This document shows, in pieces, positions 35,864-45,680 of a DNA stretch of 64,000 nt. The notes under the pieces were generated by a model. The model was given only the letters and a program-made list of their open reading frames with translations, had not been told where the DNA came from and made no database searches. The stretch is from contig VXIS01000278.1 in NCBI GenBank assembly GCA_008704415.1, positions 1 to 64,000 of the forward strand. The letters run 5' to 3'. Position 1 is the first letter of the stretch, and every line of letters begins with the position of its first letter. Source of the stretch: Sphaerosporella brunnea (lineage: Eukaryota > Ascomycota > Pezizomycetes > Pezizales > Pyronemataceae). Position numbers and translations under genes: made by a program.

Positions 35864-37019
35864 CTGGGGTAACTGAGTATTTGTCCCGGAGCTCGCAAAG
35901 GGGGTATTCGGGAATCGGGTTATATGTTGGCATAATATAAAGAAAAGATGTTAATCTATCGCTTGCAATATTTGAGATCGTTAGTTTAGGCAGTTTCCTA
36001 CAGACATACTGGGGGGTTAAAGTAGCTTTTCCGGCGCGCGAGCATGGGGTTTTTTGTGATGCGCCAGAAAAGCTCATATATATATAGAATCGGAACTCGG
36101 GATGTGGGGAGCTAAAGGCGGAATCTATCCAGCCGCCGTCCCGCCCGAGCTTTGATTTTATTCGGGCACTCTGCATATCTAACGGCCGTGGTGGAACACT
36201 CGATCTCGGTTTTTGTTCTTTCTTTGTTTCTCCCCAGAGCATATGTACGCGTAATGTGAGTTATTCTTTAAATATCGTCCTTGCCATAAATTACTTCCAA
36301 GGATAGACGGGACCAGGCGAGGAAAGATGAAACTGTAGGAGTAGCAACTCCTTGTAGTTGTCGTCAACTTTTGCACGCCGTTGCGGAAGAATTGCACATC
36401 GTTCCTGTCATCATGTAGGGATTTAGGATGTTTGCCCCGCATCTCTCGCAGTAGTAGGGGGGTATCCAGAGTAGTTAATGACCAATGACGACAAGGAACC
36501 AAGAAGCTCGGGGTCACTTTATTTCGATGCAGGTTCCTTTTTGCTAGCAGGGTTCGGGGGTGTTACGCTTCATATGTAGGGCATCCGCTGTCCACCACGG
36601 CAGACTCCGACCATGCTGGACAGGTGGGATGGTGATTCTGAGGCGGTGGTCCTGATGGCTCAACTGAGGCCGTGGATCGGGGCTGAAAAGCCCAGCTGAA
36701 CTAGGAAAAGCGATGAGGACTGTTGAGGAAGGACTCTTGGGGAGCACAGTGAACGGTCAGCTGGGACCTCCGACGAGCAAACCTCCCAGGCTCACCCCCC
36801 GACGGCACCCACGATGTTGCTTTCCATCCCACGGGGCCTAATCCCATGCGTTAGGCACGGGCCTTCCTATTCAGAAATGGACTTCTACTGCTTGGAAACT
36901 CCGCTGTCGAAATATAAATCCACTCCGCTCTGCCCATTTCCGTCTGTTCAGCAGCCCAGTCCAGCTTCTCAGCCCAGCAGCGACCTCCAGCAGCTCATAT
37001 CACCGGCCCAGCAGTCAAA
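35864..37019. other. Intergenic stretch upstream of cutinase
   Basis: A TATATATATA run at about 36074-36085 could be the promoter of the minus-strand exons at 35.8 kb. The last 100 bases hold the cutinase promoter (separate entry) and a 5' leader rich in cag/cca. Confidence 0.45.
36913..36919 (+). promoter_or_regulatory. TATA box of the cutinase gene
   Basis: TATAAAT lies 107 bases before the ATG, with a CT/CAG-rich leader in between. Confidence 0.55.
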
Positions 37020-37967
37020 ATGAAAGCCTTCTCCCTCCTTCTCTTGGCCGTCCCTGCACTGGCCTCTCCGCTGGTCGGTCTGGAGTCCCCAGTTGATAAC
37101 TTCAAGCGGGACAACAATGCCACCGCCACGCACACCATCGATATCTCTACCAGCATCTACGAGAAGTGGGATGCCTTGTTCTCCGCGGCGGCTTCTCCTC
37201 CCGCTTCTGCCACCGTCGAGACTCGTACGTCCAGCGACATCCGTGAAGATCTCAACAATGGTCTGTGTGCCGATGTTATTCTCATCTACGCTCGTGGAAC
37301 ATACAGTGCGTATCATCCATGCCCAGCAAGCCGATCGGGGCGTGATTAGCTCACGGTTTCGGGGAAATAGGCAGCGGCAACATCGGCACCGGCATCGGCG
37401 TGGCCTTCGCAGATGCGCTCGCGGCGGCGTTGCCCAGTGTTATAGTCCAGGGAGTAGAGCCCTACAACAACAACATCGTACGTTCTCTTCCTCGCCCTAC
37501 CTATCTTCTGGCCAGAAAACTGGAAAAATAGATAGGCTGGTTACCTTGCCGGAGGCGACAACACGGGAGCCGACAGCATGGTGGCGTTGACCGAGAAGGC
37601 AGCCTCGCAATGCCCGAACGCAAAGATCGTCTGGGGTGGCTACAGTCAGGGTTGCCAAGTAACGCACAAGGCCGGGGCGCATCTGCCTTCGGCGTACTAC
37701 CCGAGGATTGCTGGGATTATGTTGTTCGGAGACCCAGACAATGTAAGTGTCCCCCCGTTCCCGTTCCTGCGTCCGCTGCCAGCGGAAGTTGCTTATTCTG
37801 GCGTTGTGTAGGGCCAAGCTTTCCCCGGTTCCTTGAACAACCACGTTAAGACCTACTGCCACTCCGATGATCCTATCTGCGATGGCATCCCGTTGCCTAT
37901 CGCTGGACATCTGACTTATGCGGATAATGCCGCCGAGGCGGCCGCAGTCGTTGCTACTTGGGTCTAG
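37020..37967 (+). CDS. Cutinase (secreted serine esterase, 251 aa, 4 exons)
   Basis: Exons are 37020-37305, 37371-37477, 37536-37742 and 37812-37967. The signal peptide M-K-A-F-S-L-L-L-L-A-V-P-A-L-A is followed by a short propeptide ending near K-R. The alpha/beta-hydrolase core shows D-V-I-L-I-Y-A-R-G-T at 85-94, the nucleophile elbow W-G-G-Y-S-Q-G-C with Ser168, G-D-P-D-N at 196-200, the catalytic Asp in S-D-D-P-I-C (Asp220) and His233 in G-H-L-T-Y. Cys pairs at C83/C171-type and C216/C223 positions match the two cutinase disulfides. The family hydrolyses cutin and other polyesters outside the cell. Length is usual for fungal cutinases (about 210-260). The oxyanion region reads T-Y-S-S-G-N-I-G rather than the common T-x-E-P-G-N, a mild variation. 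Substrate preference is not readable. Confidence 0.95.
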
Positions 37968-39176
37968 GGTATTCAAGGCCGATATTGCTGGGTCTGGACT
38001 CAGAAGCCGTGTATACGTGATGGACGGTGAATATGGCTGGAAATTTTGCGGGTGGCCTGGCCTGGGGCTGTAAATAGCTTGATGAAGGAAAAGGAATAAT
38101 ACGCCGAGCTGGTTGTGGCTATTTGAGAATATTTATGGTTGCGGGTAGCTGGTTGTGGGCCGTCAACGTTGACATCAATATCTCGGGACTTCGTCGCGAG
38201 ACTAAGTCCCGAGGTGCGAAGAGGTCCTGTGATTATTAAGCGCATGCACATCAGTCATGGGGGCACTATCACGCAGGTGAGACATATGCAACGCACTGTA
38301 GCTGCTAAGCCCACCCAAAGCAGAACCGCCATCCCAGGTTCCATCTCCAGGCCTTAACGTAGATCACCTTCACATGCCGTGCATCGAGATGGCTCACTCA
38401 TCATCACTCGCCTTTGGTTTCATCAGTCAGGGTTTTTGTAAATCCCCCGTGAATCTGGCCCATAAAGGCTCTGTTTAACACAGGGTCTAGCTAGTTCACG
38501 GCCAACAGAGCCGCAGCCACCTTGACGGGCCTAGGGCGTGATACTGGCTGCCCGTCTGTCCAACTTCACCAGGCCACCCGTTTCACCGGCCTCGCGAAAG
38601 AAGTCTCACCTGTTGCCTTGCATGAGGCCCCAAAAGTGCAGTTACCAATCACCCGAACATCCCACAAGGACCGGTCAAGTCCACTCACTGTACTCTAAAA
38701 AAAAAATCATGCACGTCATCGAAAAACTGTTCTACCACTTTCATCTCCACGATGAAACGGGGGGGTAAAAACTTCTCAAGAAACTTCTCCCCCCCCCCCC
38801 CCCCTGGCATCGTCCGACCCCAATATCTGACCATGATCTAAGTATCCTCTATTTACAAGCACGCAGCCTCCCGCTTCGTACATGCACCAAACCTTATAAG
38901 AACTACATCCCAGGCGTCACAACAGAAGGACAGGGAAAACACTTCCCCCGATGGCTCGAATGCTTAGGCTCAGCGCATGGAACCCCCCCGATCCGGTGAC
39001 GGGTGTCAACAGAGAGACACGGAAGTTTGAAGTACCCCCTCCGCCAAATCCAAATCCAGGATCCGGGTGATCCAGCATGACCGTATCTATATATGAGAAA
39101 CAAGTATTTAATAGCCCAGGCGAAACCACCAGGGAAAAGCTCTCACAATCAATCAGAAAACGGTGAAAGAAACAAA
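37968..39176. other. Intergenic stretch
   Basis: Contains an uninterrupted run of about 16 C at 38789-38804 and C-rich sequence. A TATATAT string at 39088-39094 lies 83 bases before the next ATG and is its probable TATA box. Confidence 0.5.
39088..39094 (+). promoter_or_regulatory. TATA box of the chitin-binding protein gene
   Basis: TATATAT lies at the usual distance (about 83 bases) before the start codon. Confidence 0.45.
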
Positions 39177-40054
39177 ATGAAGTCCGTTTACAGCAGCATC
39201 CTCTTTTTCCTTGCCGCATCTATGGTGGCGGTGGCCCAGAATTGCGGCCCAAATGGAGGGAACGCAATGTGTCCCCCTGGTGATTGCTGCAGCAGCTGGG
39301 GCTGGTACTTTCTTTTTTCCTTCTTCTCCTCTTTAATTCTCACGGCTCATAAAACCCATAGGTGCGGAGATACAGACGTCCATTGTGGCCCCGACTGCAA
39401 CGAAGAATTTTCCGGCATCGACGCTCCATGCAACCCCGTAAACCCCCTCCCCCCTCTCTCTCACTCCGCCGTTTCTTGAAGAACCCACCGCCTAACCAGG
39501 CAATCAAATACTTATACATAGGGAATGGTCACCACCACATCTACCAAGAAGCCAACCACCACCACCACCACCACCAAGCCCCCATCATGGCCTACCACCA
39601 TCCCCGCCATCGACACCTGCGGGCCCTCCAGCGGCAACAAATGCCCAGGCGCGGGACCAAACGGTTACTACTACCGGTGCTGCGTAAGCCGCCCCCCCAA
39701 CCTAACACCCCAATATCAACCCCAACACTAAGCACACACGCACAGTCGGCGGCGGGCCACTGCGGCCCCAAGAACCCGCTGCAGCCGGCCTCGCTCTACT
39801 GCGGTACCGGATGCCAGGCCGGCTACAGCCAGGACTGCAACAGCAAAAAGACTCCGCCGCCGCCGCCGCCGCCGCCTCCGGCCGGCACCAGTCCCCAAGG
39901 CGGCGAGTGCGGTCCCATCGTCAACAAGAAATGTGCGTCCGGCAACTGCTGCTCCGGCTCAAACTTCTGCGGGACTGGCCCTGCTTATTGTAAAAAAGGT
40001 GGAGAGGACCAGGGTGGGAATTGGTGCCAATCTGCCTGGGGGATTTGTTGGTAG
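39177..40054 (+). CDS. Secreted CBM18 chitin-binding protein with three Cys-rich modules (224 aa, 4 exons)
   Basis: Exons are 39177-39304, 39362-39437, 39522-39683 and 39746-40054. A signal peptide (M-K-S-V-Y-S-S-I-L-F-F-L-A-A-S-M-V-A-V-A) leads into a hevein-like CBM18 module C-G-P-N-G-G-N-A-M-C-P-P-G-D-C-C-S-S-W-G-W-C-G with the aromatic ligand residues of the family. A Thr/Lys/Pro linker follows, then a second module (C-G-P-S-S-G-N-K-C ... Y-Y-Y-R-C-C-S-A-A-G-H-C-G), a polyproline spacer encoded by CCG repeats, and a third (C-G-P-I-V-N-K-K-C-A-S-G-N-C-C-S-G-S-N-F-C-G). Each intron falls inside or between modules. Proteins of this build bind chitin in the fungal wall; some protect it from host chitinases or limit detection. 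Which of these applies here is inference. Confidence 0.9.
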
Positions 40055-40516
40055 TTTTCTGTTTTCTTTTTTTTTTTTTTGATTTTCTGGTTTGTTTGTT
40101 TGTTTCGCTCTGGGGTGCACGTGGCTCGTGGAGATCTTTTAGGGGTGCACTGGAAGAAAAACAATATCTAAACTCTATTCTCGCACTCGTTCACATCTTT
40201 TTGCACATTTTGAACTGTGGATTAGCAACCCAGAAGGAAGAGTTTATTTGTTTACTGAGTGTTTATTCGTGAAAGCCGCGTAGTGTTGGGCAGCCGAGAT
40301 GTCTCGAGTTTTGGGTGAGACGACAATACGTGATTGTGGAGAGCATTCTTGGGGTTGTTATTCCTCTTGTAACCCAGTCCAGTCGTATGATCGAGCTGAC
40401 AAATATTCTGACATGCAAGAGGAGGTTCTTGTTGGTCTTTTGATTTGCCCGGCTGATAGTATGTTAACTCTAGCTGCCGCTTGTGTATGCAGGCTTTCTT
40501 CGAGTCTGAATTCCAT
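40055..40516. other. Short intergenic stretch between convergent genes
   Basis: Begins with a T-rich run at 40067-40080 just after the chitin-binding gene, a plausible 3' end. No gene. Confidence 0.5.
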
Positions 40517-41575
40517 TCAAGCCACCCTCTTAACCACAGCGAAAAACAACGGCCCCCACCCTTCTCCACGATCGGGCAAACACACCCACCCAGTTTTTGT
40601 TCGTTCTCCCACCCACAGCTCCTCGCCCTTCGGCCTGACCACCTTTGCACGTCCCTTCCACTCAGCGGCGGCGACAACCGCCTTCACGACCCCATCATTC
40701 TCCACCTCATCGATCGAACAGGTGGCATACACGACTCTCCCGCCAACCTTTACCGCGTTCAAGGCCCGCTTCAACAGCGCCTGCTGCAGGGCAGCGCATT
40801 TCTGGGGTCGCTTCGAAGTCCAGGTGAGGAGATCCTCCAGGCCTTTCTCGGATCCGCTCCTGAACGCCTTGTTTGCGGCCTGCAGCACGTGTCTCGACGA
40901 AGAACATGGCGCATCGACCAACACCCTGTCGTAACCGGACCCCGAAAACCTCGTCCCGTCTTCGCCGGAGACCTTGACCTCGACCCCTCTGACGCCATCC
41001 AAATACTCAGCCAGCACGGCCTTCAGCCTCCCCCGCCGCGCCTTGTCGGGCTCGTTGACGTGCAGCTCTCCGCTGCCCTGCAGCAGCTGCGATATCGAAA
41101 CGCTCTTGCCGCCGGGCGCGGCGCAGAGATCCAGGACTTTCATCCCGCGCTCGACCGAAAGCGCGACGACGGGTAGCAGCGAGCCTGCGTCGAGGAGGTA
41201 GTGTTCCCCGCGACGACCCGGCGGAGGGAATGGGGTGCTGGAGGTGTACGCTGGTGTAGGGAACCATGGGAGCTGCTCTGATTCCGCGCTGAGACGGTTG
41301 CTGCTGCTGCTGCTGGAGTAGGTGTTCTGTAGTGCCGCATGACGTACGGGGGTTAGGAGCGCTGCGAGAAGCGCGTCGACGCGTCCGTCGGGGTATTGAG
41401 GGGCGTAGTGCGAGTGGAAGCGGGCGAGAGCGCCGGTTAGCCGGGTTGCGTGCGCGCGGAGCGGCGCCGGGAGCGTCGGCTTTGCTGTGAGAAGCGTGAG
41501 GAGTGAGTGTTGTGGTGTTGTGGTCGGGGGTGCGGCGTCATCGCATGGTTCGGCGGAGCGAGAGGGCGAGGACAT
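40517..41575 (-). CDS. NSUN4-type RNA 5-methylcytosine methyltransferase (352 aa, single exon)
   Basis: The Rossmann-fold methyltransferase core of the NOL1/NOP2/SUN family is complete: motif I V-L-D-L-C-A-A-P-G-G-K-S (148-158), N-E-P-D at 174-177 for cofactor ribose, D-A-P-C-S with Cys224 (motif IV) and Y-A-T-C-S with Cys286 (motif VI, the nucleophile in this family). The short length and absence of a PUA domain fit the NSUN3/NSUN4 branch, which acts in mitochondria; NSUN4 methylates small-subunit rRNA. A Ser/Ala/Thr-rich N-terminus could be a targeting peptide, although it is not strongly basic. A Ser run (residues 87-92) comes from a CTG-type repeat at 41297-41316. The last strand before the stop (P-L-F-F-A-V-V-K-R-V-A) is the usual end of the fold. 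Confidence 0.9.
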   Translation of the reverse strand: MSSPSRSAEPCDDAAPPTTTPQHSLLTLLTAKPTLPAPLRAHATRLTGALARFHSHYAPQYPDGRVDALLAALLTPVRHAALQNTYSSSSSSNRLSAESEQLPWFPTPAYTSSTPFPPPGRRGEHYLLDAGSLLPVVALSVERGMKVLDLCAAPGGKSVSISQLLQGSGELHVNEPDKARRGRLKAVLAEYLDGVRGVEVKVSGEDGTRFSGSGYDRVLVDAPCSSSRHVLQAANKAFRSGSEKGLEDLLTWTSKRPQKCAALQQALLKRALNAVKVGGRVVYATCSIDEVENDGVVKAVVAAAEWKGRAKVVRPKGEELWVGERTKTGWVCLPDRGEGWGPLFFAVVKRVA

Positions 41576-43098
41576 CTTGGAGGGACGTTTTTTTTTTTTT
41601 TGCGGGTGTGTCCGCGATTATGGTGGATAAATGCGGAGATAAGATAAGGTTTCCCGGTCATGACATATCACGTCGTTTTAATAGCCTTCAAGTCGACAAC
41701 TCGTCCGTCATCTTGGCTATCGTTGGCGAAGGAAGGAAGGAAACTCTCCAGAGCTCAAACAAAAAAACGCAAATTCCTAATCCCCCCCAATAACAGAATT
41801 TGGTTTCTGGAGGGTTCCACCCTTTCATGAACCAGAAAACTGTTGTCTAACGAAGGACGAAGGCCTTAACCAAATCCTCCGTCCACCTCAATTTCCGCAC
41901 GGCAACCCTCCCTCCACAAAGCCTCTCCTCCCAATCAAGCAGAGCCTCGGCAACTGTGCGAACTAGCTCTTGAGCGGTCGTTTTGTTTTGTATATTTCCG
42001 TCGATATCACAATACCAAAGAGAGCCGCAGGCCAGCATAGCAGGAGCTGTGGTGCTCTTCCCTTTGTCTTTTCCCTAGGAGCTCACCCTCGAGCCTAGGG
42101 GCAGTATGTAGCTTCTTCCATAAGCCATGGCCGCAACAAGCGGCCGAATACATTATGATTAAAACCAAAAAAAAAAAACAATGCAGGAGCTGCCACTTGG
42201 GGATCACAGTGTGGCAAAAACAAACACTCAAATTAAACTCCACACGCAAAGACGCCGCCGCCGCCAGCACGCCGGCTGGTAATCAAGGCTTGTTGTTGAC
42301 AACACTGGTTGTGGGTGGGACATGAGTATGTAGGCCACGACGAAAGAACGACTCGAGCACCACCACCACCAACAAAACAAAAACAATGCACAATGCAGCA
42401 TCACTACATTATTCCGAGTCTGCCAACTTCTCCGAAGCAATAAACAACTCTGTCCCCCCCCCCGCCAGGCCCCCCCACCCAACTTCAAACCCCCTACCTA
42501 CAGCTACATACCGCGGAGATGCCACGCACTCTACCTTACTTCCTACACATCTCGGGAAAATATATTCTCCTCGACGCATCCTGGAGCACGAAACCAAAAT
42601 ACCTCCCACCAACATATATTTACCTAGAGTACTTTGCATCCATCCTACGCACTCAATCAATCACTCACTCACTCAACACAAACCAGCTTAGCGCCAGCCC
42701 CCACCTTCTTCTACTCTATCGACTTCTGGGAAAGTCTGAGTGCGCCTCCACCCCGCACTTCAGCGCCGCCCAGCGCCCTCTCAACCGCGCGCTCTCCTCC
42801 TCCATCCTCCACTCTCTCCTCCTCCTCAAAGCCCGCGAAGCCAGAAACCCCCCCAGGCAAGAAAAAAAAACAAAGTGAACAATGGTGACACAAAGCACAG
42901 CATCGATCTGCGCACCTAGCGACGAAAGTGCACTTTTAGCCGATTTGCATGCAGCAAGCACTGCAGCAGCAAGTTGTTGGATGTTTCAGAATGCCCCCTT
43001 TGCCCCCCCCCCACACACCCACCATAGCTAGGGGGGAAACAAAAAAAAAAAAGACTCACATCACAGCTGAAAAGGATTGGAAAATGAAAAAAAAAAAT

Positions 43099-43100
43099 GA

Positions 43101-43135
<35 letters not shown>
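43099..43135. repeat. GAAA microsatellite
   Basis: About nine uninterrupted gaaa units. Confidence 0.95.
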
Positions 43136-43438
43136 TGGGTATTTACACCGCGCGAGTAACAACTTGTCCGTACCAAAGTATAATGATACACACACACACA
43201 CAAAAAAAATACAAAACTCCAATATTGTGCCTCCGCCATCTCGTCCTGTCCTGCCGTGTCCTGCCCTGTCCTGTCGTCCAGCATTGCATCGTGAGAAGGT
43301 AAGGTGGTAACAAGCCCATCACCCACCAGTCCAACCTTTAAAAATTCCAATTCCAATCCCAATCCCAATCATCAAGAACATAAAAAACCAAAAAAAAAAC
43401 CTGCAAACCCCAAACAAGCGAAAAAAAAAAAAAAAAAA

Positions 43439-43468
43439 GGGTAAAAAAGGGTAAAAAAGGGTAAAAAA
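43439..43468. repeat. Three tandem gggtaaaaaa units
   Basis: Perfect 10-base repeats next to a long A run, just beyond the 3' end of the minus-strand gene at 43542. Confidence 0.85.
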
Positions 43469-43541
43469 GCGAAAGACTCAGAACTCCGTATATGCAACCC
43501 TGCCAAATACCGCCGGCGTACTACTACTGCTGCTGCTACTA

Positions 43542-44246
43542 CTACTCCTCCATGTCCAAATCCCTCATCTCCAGCTCCACCAACTTGCGAACCCACTCCC
43601 TGCCCTCCTCCTCGCTGAGATCCCCCTGCGCACCAACCCAAGCGCGCAACCGCTCAATCTCCCTCGCTCGCTCCATCGCCGTCTCCACCGGCTTCTGGCC
43701 CTCCTGCTCCCCGGCCTCCTCTTCCACCTCCTCAGGCAACACGTGCACCACCACCTCCTCCGCAAACCCGACGCGCTTCGCGCTCCTGCCGCGTCGCAGC
43801 TCGCGCGCGCGGCGCTCCGGCTGCCGGGGCATGAAAGACGCCGACGGCGTGCTAGGCTGGTACGCGCTCATGGCCATCTTCTGGCGGCGCTGCTGCTGCT
43901 GGCGCCGCGAGCGGCGCAGCCGATGCTTCTCCTTCAGCCCGGGCGAGAGCTGTGCATCGTCCTCGGACGACGACGAGGACGAGGTGGAAGAGGCCGATAG
44001 CGGAGGCGACGCCGGCGACGGCGCGCTGAGATACCGGTTCAGCACCGTGTTCCTGCTTGTGGGCGAGAGTGCGCTGCTGGGGGTTCGTGCTGACAGTGGC
44101 AGCGAGCCCGAGGGCGACATTGCCAGTGGCGAGATTTGGAGCGAGAGCTTGGGTTTGTTGCGGGTGTGTCGGGCGGCGGCGGCGGCGGCGGGGGCGGGTG
44201 GGGTGAAGACGGTGGAAGGGAGGGGCGGGGCGGCGGCGAGAAGCAT
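43542..44246 (-). CDS. Hypothetical basic/acidic low-complexity protein (234 aa)
   Basis: A single frame with strong codon bias on the minus strand. The N-terminus is Ala/Pro-rich and followed by P-K-L-S-L-Q-I-S-P-L and R-N-T-V-L-N-R-Y, phosphosite-like strings that recur in fungal regulators. A Ser cluster plus E-D-D comes next. The basic segment R-L-R-R-S-R-R-Q-Q-Q-Q-R-R-Q-K (about 108-122) is a good nuclear-localisation candidate. The C-terminal third is helical and acidic (E-E-V-E-E-E-A-G-E-Q-E-G and R-E-W-V-R-K-L-V-E-L-E-M-R-D-L-D). No catalytic domain, signal peptide or membrane span is seen. Antisense frames at the same locus are longer but Arg/Cys/Ser-biased, which supports the minus frame. 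Confidence 0.65.
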   Translation of the reverse strand: MLLAAAPPLPSTVFTPPAPAAAAAARHTRNKPKLSLQISPLAMSPSGSLPLSARTPSSALSPTSRNTVLNRYLSAPSPASPPLSASSTSSSSSSEDDAQLSPGLKEKHRLRRSRRQQQQRRQKMAMSAYQPSTPSASFMPRQPERRARELRRGRSAKRVGFAEEVVVHVLPEEVEEEAGEQEGQKPVETAMERAREIERLRAWVGAQGDLSEEEGREWVRKLVELEMRDLDMEE

Positions 44247-45680
44247 CGTGTTTTGTTGTTGGTGTATGGCTTTTCTTTTCTTTCTTTCTTTCTTTCTCTT
44301 TCTTGTAGGTAAGTTGAACTTCGTACGGCAAGCGGGGAAGCGCCGCCTTTAGTACCCACCCTCGCATCGTTACGTAGCGGGTACAGCACAGCACGCACTG
44401 GTTGGTTGATTGATCGGCCACCCACCCACCACCCACCCAGCCAGCCAACCAGCACCCCTGCCCCCCAAAAATATCGCTCCCTCCTTCCGTGTGATCTATT
44501 CCTGTCTTGCTTTCAGCCACACAGACACGGAACCTTCCCGTTGTTGTTGTTGTTGTTATTGTTGTTGTCGTCGTCGTCGTCGTCGTCGTTGTTGCTGTCG
44601 TTGTTCGTCGCCGGATGCAGCTGAACTTGCCACTTTCTTTAGATAGAGTGAGTGAGCGAGTACCTGTTAACCGCATCCGATTCGCCACAAGCAAGTATCT
44701 ACATGCGCGTTTGTTTCGTTTCAAAAGCTCTTTGCATGCTCTAGAGTAGCTACGTAAACGAACGAGGCTGTGAAAAAAAAAAAAAAAAAAAAAAAAAAAA
44801 GAAAGAAAAAAAAAACATGAAACCCCCCAGTCGCATCATGCATCAACCGTTTCACATCCCACAACAACCAAAACCAAAACATCACCGCCCTACCCGAGCC
44901 AGCCAGCCAGCAGCCAGCTCCCCGACAACGACAAGTAAGCCGATGCGCCTCCGAGCCTCGGGGTCAGGCCAGGTCAGGTTAAGAATAGAGCGGAGAGAGA
45001 GCACCACAGCTCGGTGCATACCACGAAAGCAGCTCGCTCGCTCGGGGGGCGGAAGGGGTTCTCCTGTACCCTGCATGTCCGCATCGCATGTCTGCATGTC
45101 CCGTGGCAGTCCACTTCACGATGCATACAGATAGATCGTCATCACTCTGCTTGTTCTACCTACCTACCTCGCTCGATAGGCACGGCCCGAGCAAAATTCT
45201 CCGGCTTTTTATAGAGTACTCTAGTACTAGTACATAGAGTAATACATACCCGTAGCTGCCGATCTTATGATACGTGTGGTGATCTATCTCTCTCCAACAG
45301 ACAAACAAAACATAAGAAACAGAAAAAAGAATTGCGCTTCCACAAACCACACCGCACTCGCACTCGCTGCTGCTGCACAATCGTGTGCCAGCTCTACGTA
45401 CGTATCCTTGCATGCCATGCAAGCCGCTGCTTTGCGTTCGTGGGAGCGCTTGGGTATCGCGAATCGAAGACATAACGCGAGAACAATAGCAATGCTTGCT
45501 TGCGATGTTGGTTGCAGGAATCGGGTCTCACTTCACTTATGCGTTGCGATGCTCAAGGACTGCCTGTCTATGTATCGACGGGAAGAGCGGGAAACACAGT
45601 CAGCCTCGTTTCGCCTGTATACCGTGCCTGCATGGCGAATAAATCGGCCTGAAAATAAATACACCCCGGTGAGCAAGAAT
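44247..45680. other. Intergenic stretch with TTG/TCG, TTTC and long A tracts
   Basis: A TTTC run at about 44274-44304 is in the leader of the minus-strand gene. TTG/TCG triplets span 44541-44595. A 28-base A run starts at 44773. No gene is supported. Confidence 0.5.
44541..44595. repeat. TTG then TCG triplet microsatellite
   Basis: A run of TTG triplets passes into a run of TCG triplets with few interruptions; it lies outside any gene. Confidence 0.9.

Larger units (their letters stand above)
41576..43541. other. Intergenic stretch rich in microsatellites
   Basis: No gene. It holds C-runs, a GAAA tract (43099-43135), a CA tract (about 43189-43201), a tcctgcc/tcctgtc tandem near 43244-43275 and three gggtaaaaaa units at 43439-43468. 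Confidence 0.5.

Noticed and set aside
43492..44352. Plus-strand open frame of 286 codons rich in Arg, Ser and Cys
   Set aside because: Antisense to the 234-aa minus-strand protein, whose codon use and charge blocks look more natural.
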